A stretch of 64,000 nt of DNA from positions 1-64,000 of the forward strand of contig SGZF01000001.1 of NCBI GenBank assembly GCA_004213645.1, written 5' to 3'. Shown here in pieces: positions 1 through 8,935 of this stretch. Source of the DNA: Flavobacteriales bacterium (GTDB lineage Bacteria > Bacteroidota > Bacteroidia > Flavobacteriales > Flavobacteriaceae). Position 1 is the stretch's first letter; every line of letters begins with the position of its first letter. The notes under the pieces were generated by a model that saw only the letters and a program-made list of their open reading frames with translations, was not told the DNA's origin and did no database searches. The position numbers and the translations under genes are program-made.

Positions 1-301
1 TTTCATCATCATCATGTTTTATTGACTTTCCTTTCCAATCTTTATGACATTTAATTCCAAAATGATTATTTGCATTTTTTGCTAATGTTCCCTCACCATA
101 ACCTGACTCTAAAATTCCTTGGGCCAAAGTAATACTTGCTGGTATTTTGAAGAATCTCATATTTTTAGTAGCAGCCGGAGCATATTTTTTAATATATATG
201 TTGATTTTATCTTCAACTGAACTTTCATTATTGGTAGTTTGTTTTAATGAAGAACAGGAAGAAACTAATATTATAACCAAAAACAAAAAGAAATTTTTCA
301 T
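1..301 (-). CDS. Glucosaminidase-family lipoprotein (partial, 3' end outside window)
   Basis: This gene is not in the ORF track because it runs off the left edge; 100 codons are visible from an ATG at 301. The product starts with a lipoprotein signal peptide ending in the lipobox 'VSSC' (Cys16). It continues into 'ITLAQGILESGYGEG', 'NANNHFGIKC', the signature of the glucosaminidase domain (PF01832, FlgJ/AtlA type), with the likely catalytic Glu in 'ILESG' (Glu65). Family members cleave peptidoglycan between GlcNAc and MurNAc, so a role in wall remodelling is inferred. It is divergent from the DUF4136 lipoprotein gene with only 21 bp between the starts. The C-terminal part is unseen, so any LysM domain cannot be judged. 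Confidence 0.85.
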   Translation of the reverse strand, partial: MKNFFLFLVIILVSSCSSLKQTTNNESSVEDKINIYIKKYAPAATKNMRFFKIPASITLAQGILESGYGEGTLAKNANNHFGIKCHKDWKGKSIKHDDDE

Positions 302-322
302 AACTTTATTACACTGAAAATT

Positions 323-847
323 ATGAAAAAATACTTCTCATCAAAAATAATATTATTCACATTTACGCTTTTAATTCATTCATGTGGAATTTATGTTCAA
401 TATGATTATGATTCAGATGTAAATTTTAATAATTACAGTTCATTTTCGTTTTATCAAACAGATATTGATAAAATTGAAATATCAGATATTGATAAAAAAA
501 GAATATTAAGATCATTAGATTTAGGTTTAAAATCCAAAGGGCTTAAAAGATCCAATTCTCCTGATTTACTTGTTAGTTTTGAAACTAAGTCAAAAGAAAG
601 AGTCTACGTGAATAATTATCTACCTTACGGATGGCATCCATTTTCATTTTATTATCCAAGAGGAATGCATAATTATTCAAGAGTTGAGGGAACCTTGTAT
701 ATTAATATAATTGATAATAAGAATCAACAGCTTATATGGCAAGGTAAAGGTGTTGGAGTTCTAAATAACTATTCAAAGAATAGAGATGAAATGATAAATA
801 AATTTGTAGTAGAAGTACTTGAAGAGTTTCCACCTAGAGCAGACTAA
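323..847 (+). CDS. DUF4136-type lipoprotein
   Basis: A 174-residue protein with a signal peptide and lipobox 'IHSC' (Cys21), then a soluble domain with the pattern of DUF4136 (PF13590): 'YDYDSDVNFNNYSSFSFYQ' near the N-terminus and 'VEGTLYINIIDNKNQQLIWQG' in the middle, as in other Bacteroidota envelope lipoproteins. The family has no established biochemical function. The gene is divergent from the glucosaminidase gene and its 3' end overlaps the 3' end of alaS by 14 bp on the opposite strand. Confidence 0.8.
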   Translation: MKKYFSSKIILFTFTLLIHSCGIYVQYDYDSDVNFNNYSSFSFYQTDIDKIEISDIDKKRILRSLDLGLKSKGLKRSNSPDLLVSFETKSKERVYVNNYLPYGWHPFSFYYPRGMHNYSRVEGTLYINIIDNKNQQLIWQGKGVGVLNNYSKNRDEMINKFVVEVLEEFPPRAD

Positions 848-3416
848 CTATTTCTTTACATTTATTTATTACTAAGTCTATACCATTAATATTATTGCCT
901 CCGCCAGTAGCATAAAATATTTGTCCACCACCACTTCCATTGATTAACTTACATAAATCTTTAATAATATCAGATGCATTTAACTTCTTTTCTAATGCTA
1001 TAGATTTAGAGATAAAGCAAGAGATAAATACTTTTTTGTTATTCTTTGCAAGAATTAAAATAAATAAATTGTCAATTTGATCTGCTAAAGAAAAGCATAG
1101 TTCTTTAATTGATTTAGGATCTAAATCAACTTCACTTATAAAGGTATTGAGACCATTAACTTTAATAATATCTTCAATTATTTGTTTTTTAGTTGATTGA
1201 ATCTTTATTTTATTTAATGACTCTGACTCTTTCTGTAAGATTTTTTTTGCTTTATCTTTTTCTGCTTTTTGTTCAATTTCTTTTTGCTTTAGATTCTCAG
1301 CAATGATGATTTCTTCATTACATGAAGCTGTTATTCTGCGAATTCCAAATGCTTGAGAAGCTTCAGATATAATATTAAAAGCTGGAATATCAATGGTATT
1401 TTTTACATGAGTTCCTCCACATAATTCGTATGAATCTTTAAACTTTATAGTTCTAACTTTATCATCATATTTTTCTGTAAACAGACCAATAGCTCCCTTC
1501 TTAATTGCTAGATCAAAATCTTCATCTCTATTTTCAATAAGATTAATCGATTCGTTTATCTTTTTGTTTACAAAATAATTTATAGATTTTAAATCTTTAC
1601 TAGATATTTTATTTGGGTGTGAGAAGTCAAATCTTAGTATATTTTCATTAATCATAGAACCTCTCTGTTCAACATGTTTGCCAAGAATATTTCTTAATGC
1701 TTGATGAAGAAGATGAGTAGATGTATGATTAGATTCAATTAGTGATCTTCTAGATTTATTAATTTTTAAATTAACTGTAATGTTTATATTAGCTGGTAAT
1801 TTATTTGTTAAGTGAATGATTTCTGCACCATCTTTAAATGTATCTAAAACTTCAATTTCATCATCACCAGAAATTATTTTACCTGTATCTCCAATTTGGC
1901 CTCCGCCCTCTGGATAGAATGGTGTCTTATCAGTTACAATCTGAAACTTTATTTTATTTTTATTTATCCTACTCTCTCTGTACTTAACAATTTGACAGTT
2001 TGTTTCATCAAAATCGTATCCTATAAATTCACAACTTTTAAGTTTTTCATTAACTATTACCCAGTCACTCAAATCTTCATTTTTTTTGTTCTGAGATCTC
2101 TTTTTTTGAATTTTCATGTTTTCATTAAATCCATCAACATCAACCTTAAAAGAATTTTCGCTTGCAATTAATGAAGTTAAATCAATAGGAAATCCAAAAG
2201 TATCATAAAGCTTAAATGCATCATATCCATTAATTATTTTGTCTTTTGGATTAGAACTTATTAATTCATTTATAAGTCCTAAGCCTTGATTAAGAGTCTT
2301 CAAGAACCCTTTTTCTTCATCTTTGATTATTGATTTTAAATATTCTTTTTGGTCACTTAAATTTGGATATAAACTAGAATATTTTTTTACAATATTATCA
2401 ACCAATTTATAAATGAAAGGTTCATGTATATCTAAGTTTGTATATCCATACCTAATAGCTCTTCTAAGTATTCTTCGTATTACATATCCAGGACCAGTAT
2501 TACTTGGTGCCTGACCATCTAAAACAGCAAAAACAATGGCTCTTATGTGATCAGAAATTACTCTTATCCCAATATCTACATTTTTATCACCGCTCAAGTA
2601 TTTCTTTGTTGAAATATCCTCAATTTTATTAATAATATCAGTAAATAAATCTGTTTCATAGGTAGATTTTTTTTCTTGTAATGCCATACATAATCTTTCA
2701 AGACCCATTCCTGTATCTACATATCTATTCTCTAATTTTTTTAAAGAACCGTCTTTCTTTCTATCAAATTGAATAAATACCAAATTCCAAATTTCTAGAA
2801 CCTGAGGATGATCTTTGTTAACAAGATCTGCACCTTTTATAATTTTTTTTTCAGATTGTGACCTTAAATCAACATGTATTTCTGAACAAGGGCCACAAGG
2901 TCCAATATCACCCATTTCCCAAAAATTATCTTTTTTGTTTCCATTAATTATTTTATCCTCAGAGAAAAATTTCTTCCATTCTTCAAAGGTTTCATTATCA
3001 AATTTTAAATCATCCTCATCTGAACCTTCAAAAACAGATACATATAAGTCATCTTTACTTAATTTATAAACTTCAGTTATTAACTCATATGACCATTTAA
3101 TAATTTCTTTTTTAAAGTAATCTCCAAAACTCCAATTTCCAAGCATTTCAAAAAATGTATGGTGATAAGTGTCAACTCCAACTTCTTCAAGATCATTATG
3201 CTTACCTGAAACTCTTAGACATTTCTGAGAATTAGCTACTCTTTTAAATTTAGAATTCTCATCACCTGTAAAGACGTTTCTAAACTGGTTCATACCGGCA
3301 TTTGTAAACATTAAGTTTTTATCTGTTTGATTAATTACAGGGGTCGATGGAATTATCTGATGTCCTTTGTCTTTGAAGTATTGTAAAAATTTATCTCTAA
3401 CAACAGATGAATTCAT
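834..3416 (-). CDS. alaS: Alanine--tRNA ligase
   Basis: The product charges tRNA-Ala with alanine and edits mischarged Ser/Gly in the cytoplasm. It has 860 residues, close to the 876 of E. coli AlaS. The class II catalytic core begins with 'MFTNAGMNQFRNVF' and 'HHTFFEMLGNWSFGDYF'. The editing domain has the metal-binding 'HTSTHLLH' and 'CGGTHVKNT' motifs, and the C-Ala domain ends with glycine-rich 'GSGGGQ..ATGGG'. The start ATG gives the normal short N-terminus before 'FLQYFKDKGH'. It is divergent from the M23 peptidase gene, an arrangement common in Flavobacteria. Confidence 0.98.
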   Translation of the reverse strand: MNSSVVRDKFLQYFKDKGHQIIPSTPVINQTDKNLMFTNAGMNQFRNVFTGDENSKFKRVANSQKCLRVSGKHNDLEEVGVDTYHHTFFEMLGNWSFGDYFKKEIIKWSYELITEVYKLSKDDLYVSVFEGSDEDDLKFDNETFEEWKKFFSEDKIINGNKKDNFWEMGDIGPCGPCSEIHVDLRSQSEKKIIKGADLVNKDHPQVLEIWNLVFIQFDRKKDGSLKKLENRYVDTGMGLERLCMALQEKKSTYETDLFTDIINKIEDISTKKYLSGDKNVDIGIRVISDHIRAIVFAVLDGQAPSNTGPGYVIRRILRRAIRYGYTNLDIHEPFIYKLVDNIVKKYSSLYPNLSDQKEYLKSIIKDEEKGFLKTLNQGLGLINELISSNPKDKIINGYDAFKLYDTFGFPIDLTSLIASENSFKVDVDGFNENMKIQKKRSQNKKNEDLSDWVIVNEKLKSCEFIGYDFDETNCQIVKYRESRINKNKIKFQIVTDKTPFYPEGGGQIGDTGKIISGDDEIEVLDTFKDGAEIIHLTNKLPANINITVNLKINKSRRSLIESNHTSTHLLHQALRNILGKHVEQRGSMINENILRFDFSHPNKISSKDLKSINYFVNKKINESINLIENRDEDFDLAIKKGAIGLFTEKYDDKVRTIKFKDSYELCGGTHVKNTIDIPAFNIISEASQAFGIRRITASCNEEIIIAENLKQKEIEQKAEKDKAKKILQKESESLNKIKIQSTKKQIIEDIIKVNGLNTFISEVDLDPKSIKELCFSLADQIDNLFILILAKNNKKVFISCFISKSIALEKKLNASDIIKDLCKLINGSGGGQIFYATGGGNNINGIDLVINKCKEIVSLL

Positions 3417-3422
3417 TTTTTT

Positions 3423-3430
3423 TATATTTG
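3423..3430 (+). promoter_or_regulatory. Candidate -7 box (TATATTTG) for the M23 peptidase gene
   Basis: TATATTTG matches the Bacteroidota sigma-A -7 consensus TANNTTTG and lies 47 bp before the M23 start. I did not find a convincing TTTG -33 box at the expected spacing, so this is a motif call only. Confidence 0.35.
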
Positions 3431-3477
3431 TAATGGATTTAAATGCATTAAGCTTTTAAATTACAACAAATTGATCT

Positions 3478-4455
3478 ATGTCCAAAACTAAATATTACTT
3501 TGATTCTGAGAATTTAGAGTTTGTTCCAATTAAAAAAACTCTTGTTCAACGTTTTTACAGACTATCCTTATTTTTAATAAGCTCAATAATTATAGGATCA
3601 TTTATTACAATTGTTCTTTTAAATACTGACTTTATTGACACTCCAAAAGAACTTGTTCAAGCTCGTGAGATTGATAATTATGAATTACAGCTTAGAGTTT
3701 TGAATAAAAAATTAGATCAGGTAGAATCCACATTGGCTAACATTGAAAAAAGAGATAATAATCTTTATAGAGTTTATTTTGAGGCAAGTCCAATTCCTGA
3801 TGAACAAAGAAAAGCAGGATTTGGAGGAGTTAATAGATATGGTTATTTAGAGGGTTATGAAAGTTCAAATCTTATTGTAAATACTACAAAAAGAGTCGAT
3901 ATATTAACTAAAGAACTTGTAATTCAATCTAAATCATTAGATGAAATTGAATTACTTGCAAAAAATAAAGAATCACTTCTAACTTCAATTCCTACTATTC
4001 AACCTGTAAATAGTTCTGATTTGAAAAGAATGGCTTCAGGATATGGTTATAGAATTGATCCATTTACTAAGAGAAGAACAATGCATTTTGGTATGGACTT
4101 TTCAGCTAAAACAGGTACGCCTGTTTATGCAACAGGAGATGGAAAAATTATGAGAGCTGATAATAGAGCTGTAGGATTTGGAAATCATGTTAGAATAGAT
4201 CATGGTTTTGGATATGTAAGTATATATGCTCACATGAGCAAAATTGAGGTAAAAAGAGGATATAAAGTCAAAAGAGGAGATATAATTGGCTATGTTGGTA
4301 ATACAGGTAGATCTGTTGCTCCTCACCTTCATTATGAAATAGTTAAAGATGGGAAAAAAATAAACCCAATTAACTTTTATTCAGGTAGTTTATCTCCAAG
4401 TGAATTCAAAAAGCTTGTAGAACTAGCATCTCAAGAGAATCAATCACTTGATTAA
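3478..4455 (+). CDS. M23 family metallopeptidase (LytM/NlpD-type)
   Basis: A 325-residue protein with an uncleaved N-terminal membrane segment (about residues 30-50), a coiled coil ('NYELQLRVLNKKLDQVESTLANIEKR') and a C-terminal M23 zinc peptidase domain. Zinc/catalytic motifs are visible: 'HFGMDFSAKTGTPVYA' (HxxxD) and 'APHLHYEI' (HxH). The family cuts peptide cross-links in peptidoglycan in the periplasm, or in degenerate form activates amidases; here the ligands are intact, so hydrolase activity is expected. The MerR-like gene follows after 3 bp, so they are probably co-transcribed. Confidence 0.92.
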   Translation: MSKTKYYFDSENLEFVPIKKTLVQRFYRLSLFLISSIIIGSFITIVLLNTDFIDTPKELVQAREIDNYELQLRVLNKKLDQVESTLANIEKRDNNLYRVYFEASPIPDEQRKAGFGGVNRYGYLEGYESSNLIVNTTKRVDILTKELVIQSKSLDEIELLAKNKESLLTSIPTIQPVNSSDLKRMASGYGYRIDPFTKRRTMHFGMDFSAKTGTPVYATGDGKIMRADNRAVGFGNHVRIDHGFGYVSIYAHMSKIEVKRGYKVKRGDIIGYVGNTGRSVAPHLHYEIVKDGKKINPINFYSGSLSPSEFKKLVELASQENQSLD

Positions 4456-4458
4456 GAT

Positions 4459-4788
4459 ATGTTAGGAAGTCTCCCAGAAAAAAAATATTATAGTATAAGT
4501 GAGGTAGCTGCTCACTTCAATGTAAATAAATCTCTTCTTAGATACTGGGAAAAAGAATTTAATGAAATAAAACCAATGATAAAATCTTCAGGTATTAGAA
4601 AATATACAAATGAAAATATTGAGATTATTTCTGTTATATACTCATTATTAAAAAAAGATGGGCTAACTATTCAAGGGGCTAAAAAGAGACTTAAGTCAAA
4701 AGATGTTTCAAAAGAAGAAAATTTATCAATTCTGAAAAAACTTAATAAAATAAAGGAAGAATTAAAAACTCTTAAAAAGAGTCTTTAA
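4459..4788 (+). CDS. MerR family transcriptional regulator
   Basis: A 109-residue protein. The winged-helix DNA-binding domain of MerR type spans about residues 8-78 ('YSISEVAAHFNVNKSLLRYWEKEF', then 'RKYTNENIEIISVIYSLLK'), followed by a short lysine-rich helix. No effector-binding domain or metal-binding cysteines are present, so its signal cannot be guessed. It lies 3 bp after the M23 peptidase gene and its stop abuts the der stop on the other strand. The M23-MerR pairing next to alaS is recurrent in Flavobacteria, which suggests a conserved envelope-related role (inference). Confidence 0.88.
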   Translation: MLGSLPEKKYYSISEVAAHFNVNKSLLRYWEKEFNEIKPMIKSSGIRKYTNENIEIISVIYSLLKKDGLTIQGAKKRLKSKDVSKEENLSILKKLNKIKEELKTLKKSL

Positions 4789-6090
4789 TTATTTTTTTCT
4801 GAGAAATATGTCAATAGGTACTCCTGAAAAGTCATATTGTTTTCTAATTTGATTTTCTAAAAAACGTTTGTAAGGCTCCTTAATATATTGAGGGAGGTTA
4901 CAATAAAATGCAAATTGAGGATACTTTGTAGGGAGCTGCCTACAAAATTTTATTTTTACATACTTCCCTTTAGTACTTGGTGGAGGTTTTTGTTCAATTA
5001 TTGGGAGTATATAATCATTAAGTTTTTTTGTAGAAATCTTATAATTTCTTCTATTATTTACTTCCATTGCTATTTTTATTCCATCAAATATTCTCTGTTT
5101 TGTTAAAGCAGAAAGAAATACAACAGGAACATCAATAAATGGAGATATTTTTTGGGATATTTCTTCTTCAATCTGTTTTGAAGTTAAATGATCTTTCTCA
5201 ACCATATCCCATTTATTTACAAGAATAACTACCCCTTTCTTATTATTTGCAGCTAGCCAAAATATATTTTGAACTTGTGAATCAAATCCTCTTTTTACAT
5301 CAAAGATGATCAAACAGGTATCAGAGTTTTCAATTGCCCTTATAGATCTAAGTATTGAATAAAATTCAATATCCTCTGAAATTTTAGTTTTTCTTCTAAT
5401 CCCAGCAGTATCGATCAAATCAAACTCAAATCCAAATTGATTATATCTAGTATATAAACTATCTCTGGTTGTCCCAGCCACATCAGTCACAATGAATCTA
5501 TCTTTACCGATAAGTGAATTAATAAATGATGACTTTCCAGCATTAGGTCTTCCTACGACAGCAAACTTTGGAACATCGGAAATTATTAGTTCCTCTCTAG
5601 GAAGTTTTTGTGCTAATAAGTCTAGAAATTCACCTGTTCCTGATCCGTTAATTGATGATAAACAGAATAGGTCTTTAAACCCTAGAGAGTAAAATTCATT
5701 AGAATCATCAATAAGTTTAGAATTATCAACTTTATTTACTAAAAGTAAAGTCTCTTTGGAGGATTTATGAAGCAAATCTGCAATTGACTGATCAGTACCA
5801 GTAAGACCATCTTTAACATCAACTAAGAATAAAATTACATCAGCCTCTTCAATAGCTAATACTACTTGCTTATCAATCTCCTTTTGAAAAACATCGTCAC
5901 TAGAGGGGAGATATCCACCCGTGTCAATAACACTAAATTCAACACCATTCCAGTCAGACTTTCCATAATGCCTATCTCTTGTAACTCCACTAACCTCATC
6001 AACTATGGCTTCTTTCTTCTCAATTAATCTATTGAAAAGTGTAGATTTACCGACATTTGGCCTTCCAACAATTGCTACAATTCCACTCAT
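4789..6090 (-). CDS. der: Ribosome biogenesis GTPase Der (EngA)
   Basis: A 433-residue double GTPase that acts in 50S subunit maturation. Both G domains are seen: 'GRPNVGKSTLFN' near residue 8 with 'DTGG', and 'GRPNAGKSSFIN' near residue 180 with 'DTAG' and 'NKWD'. A KH-like C-terminal domain ends in 'GVPIDIFLRKK', typical for Der. The length is normal. The gene sits 4 bp downstream of era on the same strand, an era-der pair that is probably one transcript. Confidence 0.98.
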   Translation of the reverse strand: MSGIVAIVGRPNVGKSTLFNRLIEKKEAIVDEVSGVTRDRHYGKSDWNGVEFSVIDTGGYLPSSDDVFQKEIDKQVVLAIEEADVILFLVDVKDGLTGTDQSIADLLHKSSKETLLLVNKVDNSKLIDDSNEFYSLGFKDLFCLSSINGSGTGEFLDLLAQKLPREELIISDVPKFAVVGRPNAGKSSFINSLIGKDRFIVTDVAGTTRDSLYTRYNQFGFEFDLIDTAGIRRKTKISEDIEFYSILRSIRAIENSDTCLIIFDVKRGFDSQVQNIFWLAANNKKGVVILVNKWDMVEKDHLTSKQIEEEISQKISPFIDVPVVFLSALTKQRIFDGIKIAMEVNNRRNYKISTKKLNDYILPIIEQKPPPSTKGKYVKIKFCRQLPTKYPQFAFYCNLPQYIKEPYKRFLENQIRKQYDFSGVPIDIFLRKK

Positions 6091-6094
6091 TTAA

Positions 6095-6985
6095 TTAAAA
6101 ATTATATCCAAATTTTTTTAAAGAAGATGGGTCATTCCTCCAGTTCTTTTTTACTTTGATAAATACTTCTAAAAATATTTTTTTACCAAAAAATTTCTCA
6201 AGATTAAATCTTGCCTTAGTAGCAACTCTTTTTAAGGAGCTCCCTTTATGGCCAATTAATATTCCTTTTTGAGATTCTCTTTCAACAAGAATTAAAGATC
6301 TAATTTTTATAATTTTTGGTAACTCCTTGAATTCTTCAGTAATTACCTCAACAGAATATGGGACTTCTTTATCATAATGAATTAAAATTTGTTCTCTAAT
6401 TGATTCATTCACAAAGAATCTTTCGGGTCTATCTGTAAATTGATCTTTAGGAAAAAATGGTGGAGAAAAAGGAAGTTCGTCTTTAAAAATATCTATAAGC
6501 TCGTCAACAAAAAAACCTTCAATTGCAGATACAGGATAAATATCAATATCAGGAAATATTAATTTCCAGTGAGCTATTGAATCCTCTAACTCCTGTTGAC
6601 TGGAAAGGTCAATTTTATTAATCAATAATATTATTGGGATTTTAAAGGAATTTAATTTTTCAATTAAAGAATCATCAAACGAATCTTTATTGCCAACCTC
6701 TTCAACTATTACTAGAAAATCTGAATCAATTAGAGTTTCTTTAATAAACTTCATCATTGCCTCTTGAAGCTTATAACTTGGATTTAAAATACCTGGTGTA
6801 TCTGACAAAACAATTTGATAATCATCACCATTTACAATTCCTCTAATTCGATGTCTTGTAGTTTGAGCTTTAGATGTAATAATAGACAGTTTTTCTTTCA
6901 TTAAAGAGTTTATCAATGTTGATTTACCAACATTTGGCCTACCAATTATTGAAACAAATCCAGATCTATGTTTATTATCAGACAT
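6095..6985 (-). CDS. era: GTPase Era
   Basis: A 296-residue GTPase that binds the 3' end of 16S rRNA and helps 30S assembly. G1 'GRPNVGKSTLIN', switch II 'DTPGI' and G4 'NKID' are visible, followed by a C-terminal KH domain containing 'LIGHKGSSLKRVATKAR'. The start ATG lies just before 'HRSGFVSIIGRPNVGKS', the usual N-terminus. It is first in an era-der pair and divergent from the initiator tRNA gene. Confidence 0.98.
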   Translation of the reverse strand: MSDNKHRSGFVSIIGRPNVGKSTLINSLMKEKLSIITSKAQTTRHRIRGIVNGDDYQIVLSDTPGILNPSYKLQEAMMKFIKETLIDSDFLVIVEEVGNKDSFDDSLIEKLNSFKIPIILLINKIDLSSQQELEDSIAHWKLIFPDIDIYPVSAIEGFFVDELIDIFKDELPFSPPFFPKDQFTDRPERFFVNESIREQILIHYDKEVPYSVEVITEEFKELPKIIKIRSLILVERESQKGILIGHKGSSLKRVATKARFNLEKFFGKKIFLEVFIKVKKNWRNDPSSLKKFGYNF

Positions 6986-7042
6986 TTCGGCAAAGATAAC
7001 TACTTAAATCAAATGCTTTAGCCCTGAGTAATGAAAGTTTAC

Positions 7043-7050
7043 TATATTTG
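7043..7050 (+). promoter_or_regulatory. Candidate -7 box (TATATTTG) for tRNA-fMet
   Basis: TATATTTG matches the Bacteroidota TANNTTTG -7 consensus and ends 10 bp before the first tRNA base, placing transcription start a few bases upstream of the mature 5' end. The same octamer sits 12 bp before tRNA-Phe in this window. Confidence 0.55.
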
Positions 7051-7060
7051 CATTTCAAAT

Positions 7061-7133
<73 letters not shown>

Positions 7134-7143
7134 CTAAAACAAT

Positions 7144-7181
7144 AAAACGGTTAAACTTCTATAAAGTTTAACCGTTTTTTT
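7144..7181 (+). terminator. Rho-independent terminator after tRNA-fMet
   Basis: A perfect inverted repeat (AAAACGGTTAAACTT / AAGTTTAACCGTTTT) with a 5-nt loop runs into a T tract, 10 bp after the tRNA. A very similar hairpin follows the next gene at about 7776-7811. Confidence 0.85.
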
Positions 7182-7229
7182 ATACACAATTTAGAATGTA
7201 TATTGTACTTCAATTATAATTTTAAAAAA

Positions 7230-7754
7230 ATGAAAAAAATATTTTTAATTTTTGCATCCATCCTTTTTCTTGGATGTACTAATACAACTGGACTTGTTGT
7301 AAATATTGATGATGATAAATCAAATTCAATTAGACAACATTATGAAAATTATCTAAATAATGATGTTGAAGGCCTTAAATCTCTTTGGTCTCCTGATCTA
7401 CAGGTATTTTTAAACAGTGTAGACGCTATTTCTCTTGACGAATTAGTAGGTTTACTTGAAGCTCAACATTCTACTTATTCAATAAGTATGCAATGGGGAA
7501 CTGATGAAGATACAAGTTATTGGGTAGAAACAACTGATTATCCTGGAGCGGACTCTTATAATCCAGCCACTGTTACACAAACTTGGTTTAATTGGATTGC
7601 AACTAGTAAGCTTACTGGAGAGACAATAACAATGCCTGCTCATATTAGCTTCTTCTGGGGAGAAGATGGAAAAATTGCACAGGAATATCATATGTATGAT
7701 ACTGCTGCAATGATTGCAGGTATTGAAGCTGCACAATTAGCTGCATCTGAGTAA
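7230..7754 (+). CDS. Small lipoprotein with NTF2/SnoaL-like domain
   Basis: The ORF track opens at a TTG (7203), but the ATG at 7230 gives a proper lipoprotein signal peptide 'MKKIFLIFASILFLGC' (Cys16), so 174 residues is preferred. The mature part, with 'IRQHYENYLNNDVEGLKSLWSPD' early and 'ISFFWGEDGKIAQEYHMYDTAAM' late, has the helix-strand pattern of NTF2-like/SnoaL or DUF4440 proteins, which are often found as periplasmic or secreted proteins of unknown function in marine Flavobacteria. No catalytic assignment is possible. It stands alone between two related terminator hairpins, so it is probably monocistronic. Confidence 0.7.
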   Translation: MKKIFLIFASILFLGCTNTTGLVVNIDDDKSNSIRQHYENYLNNDVEGLKSLWSPDLQVFLNSVDAISLDELVGLLEAQHSTYSISMQWGTDEDTSYWVETTDYPGADSYNPATVTQTWFNWIATSKLTGETITMPAHISFFWGEDGKIAQEYHMYDTAAMIAGIEAAQLAASE

Positions 7755-7775
7755 GAGTATCTTTAATTTAAATAA

Positions 7776-7811
7776 AAAACGGTTATACTTTTATAAAGTG
7801 TAGCCGTTTTA
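7776..7811 (+). terminator. Rho-independent terminator after the NTF2-like gene
   Basis: Inverted repeat ACGGTTATACTT / AAGTGTAGCCGT with two G-T wobbles, 5-nt loop and a following TTTT tract, 22 bp after the stop codon. It closely resembles the hairpin at 7144-7181. Confidence 0.75.
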
Positions 7812-7823
7812 TATATTTATCAA

Positions 7824-8930
7824 ATGAGAAAATTATCTATTAAAAAACAACTTATACTTTGTCTAATATTTACTTTTTTAACTAGCTGCGATAACATTAG
7901 CATCAAAGAAAATAGTATTAATGAAAAGGAAGTTATAGCATACTATCCTGGGGGAAAAGAGTTAATTGATCAATATGATCTAAATGGGGTAACTCAGTTA
8001 ATATATAGTTTCCTTCATTTAAGAGGTAACAAACTAGCAGTAGATAACAAAGAAGATAGCTTAACAATACTTCACTTAGTAAGTTTAAAAAATAAATATC
8101 CAAAACTAAAAGTTCTAGTCGCATTAGGAGGTTGGGGTGGATGTAAAACTTGTTCAGATATTTTCTCTTCAGCTGAGGGTCGAGAAGAATTTGCATCTTC
8201 AACTGCAAAAATTTTAGAAGATTATGATTTAGATGGAATAGACTTAGATTGGGAATATCCAGTTATTCCTGGTGTTCCTGGTCATAAATATCAAGATGAG
8301 GATAAAGATAACTTTACCGATCTTATTATTAGGTTAGACAATTATCTAACTTCACAACATATAATAAGTTTTGCTGCTGGAGGTTTCCAATCATTTCTTG
8401 ACAAATCAATAGACTGGGATAAAGTCATGCCTTTAGTTGATCATGTAAATATTATGAGCTATGATTTATATAGTCAAACAAAAACAGGTCATCATACTCC
8501 CTTATATTCAGTCAATAACGAATCCTACTCAGTTGACAGTTCTGTAAGATATCTAACTGAAATTGGTATACCAAAAAGTAAAATAGTGATTGGTGCAGCT
8601 TTTTATGGAAGAATATGGGAAAACGTTCCTGATATAAAAAATGGTCTATTTCAAAATGCCAAATTTAAAAGAGCCATTTCTTTTAATGAACTACATTTAC
8701 TTGATGATGGATATAATTTCTATTGGGATGAAAATGCAAAGGCTCCATATGGATTTAATAAAGATAAAAATGAATTCTTATCTTTTGATAACCCAAAGTC
8801 AGTTTCACTTAAAGCCAAGTATGTTATAGATGAGAATTTGAAGGGCATCATGTTTTGGCAACTTGCTGAAGACTCTCCCTCAAATGGACTTTTGGAGGCA
8901 ATTAAAAACAAAATTTATAGTAACGAGTGA
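7824..8930 (+). CDS. GH18 family chitinase-like lipoprotein
   Basis: A 368-residue glycoside hydrolase family 18 protein. The lipobox is 'LTSC' (Cys22). The catalytic DxxDxDxE motif is intact as 'DGIDLDWEYP' (residues 137-146, acid/base Glu144), preceded by the SxGG-like strand 'VLVALGGWGG' and followed by 'MSYDLY' (211-216), 'GAAFYGR' and a late 'MFWQL', all usual substrate-site strands. The fold and catalytic residues predict hydrolysis of beta-1,4-GlcNAc polymers such as chitin or related glycans at the cell envelope. It overlaps or touches the DUF819 gene, with which it is probably co-transcribed. Confidence 0.92.
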   Translation: MRKLSIKKQLILCLIFTFLTSCDNISIKENSINEKEVIAYYPGGKELIDQYDLNGVTQLIYSFLHLRGNKLAVDNKEDSLTILHLVSLKNKYPKLKVLVALGGWGGCKTCSDIFSSAEGREEFASSTAKILEDYDLDGIDLDWEYPVIPGVPGHKYQDEDKDNFTDLIIRLDNYLTSQHIISFAAGGFQSFLDKSIDWDKVMPLVDHVNIMSYDLYSQTKTGHHTPLYSVNNESYSVDSSVRYLTEIGIPKSKIVIGAAFYGRIWENVPDIKNGLFQNAKFKRAISFNELHLLDDGYNFYWDENAKAPYGFNKDKNEFLSFDNPKSVSLKAKYVIDENLKGIMFWQLAEDSPSNGLLEAIKNKIYSNE

Positions 8931-8935
8931 TAAAT

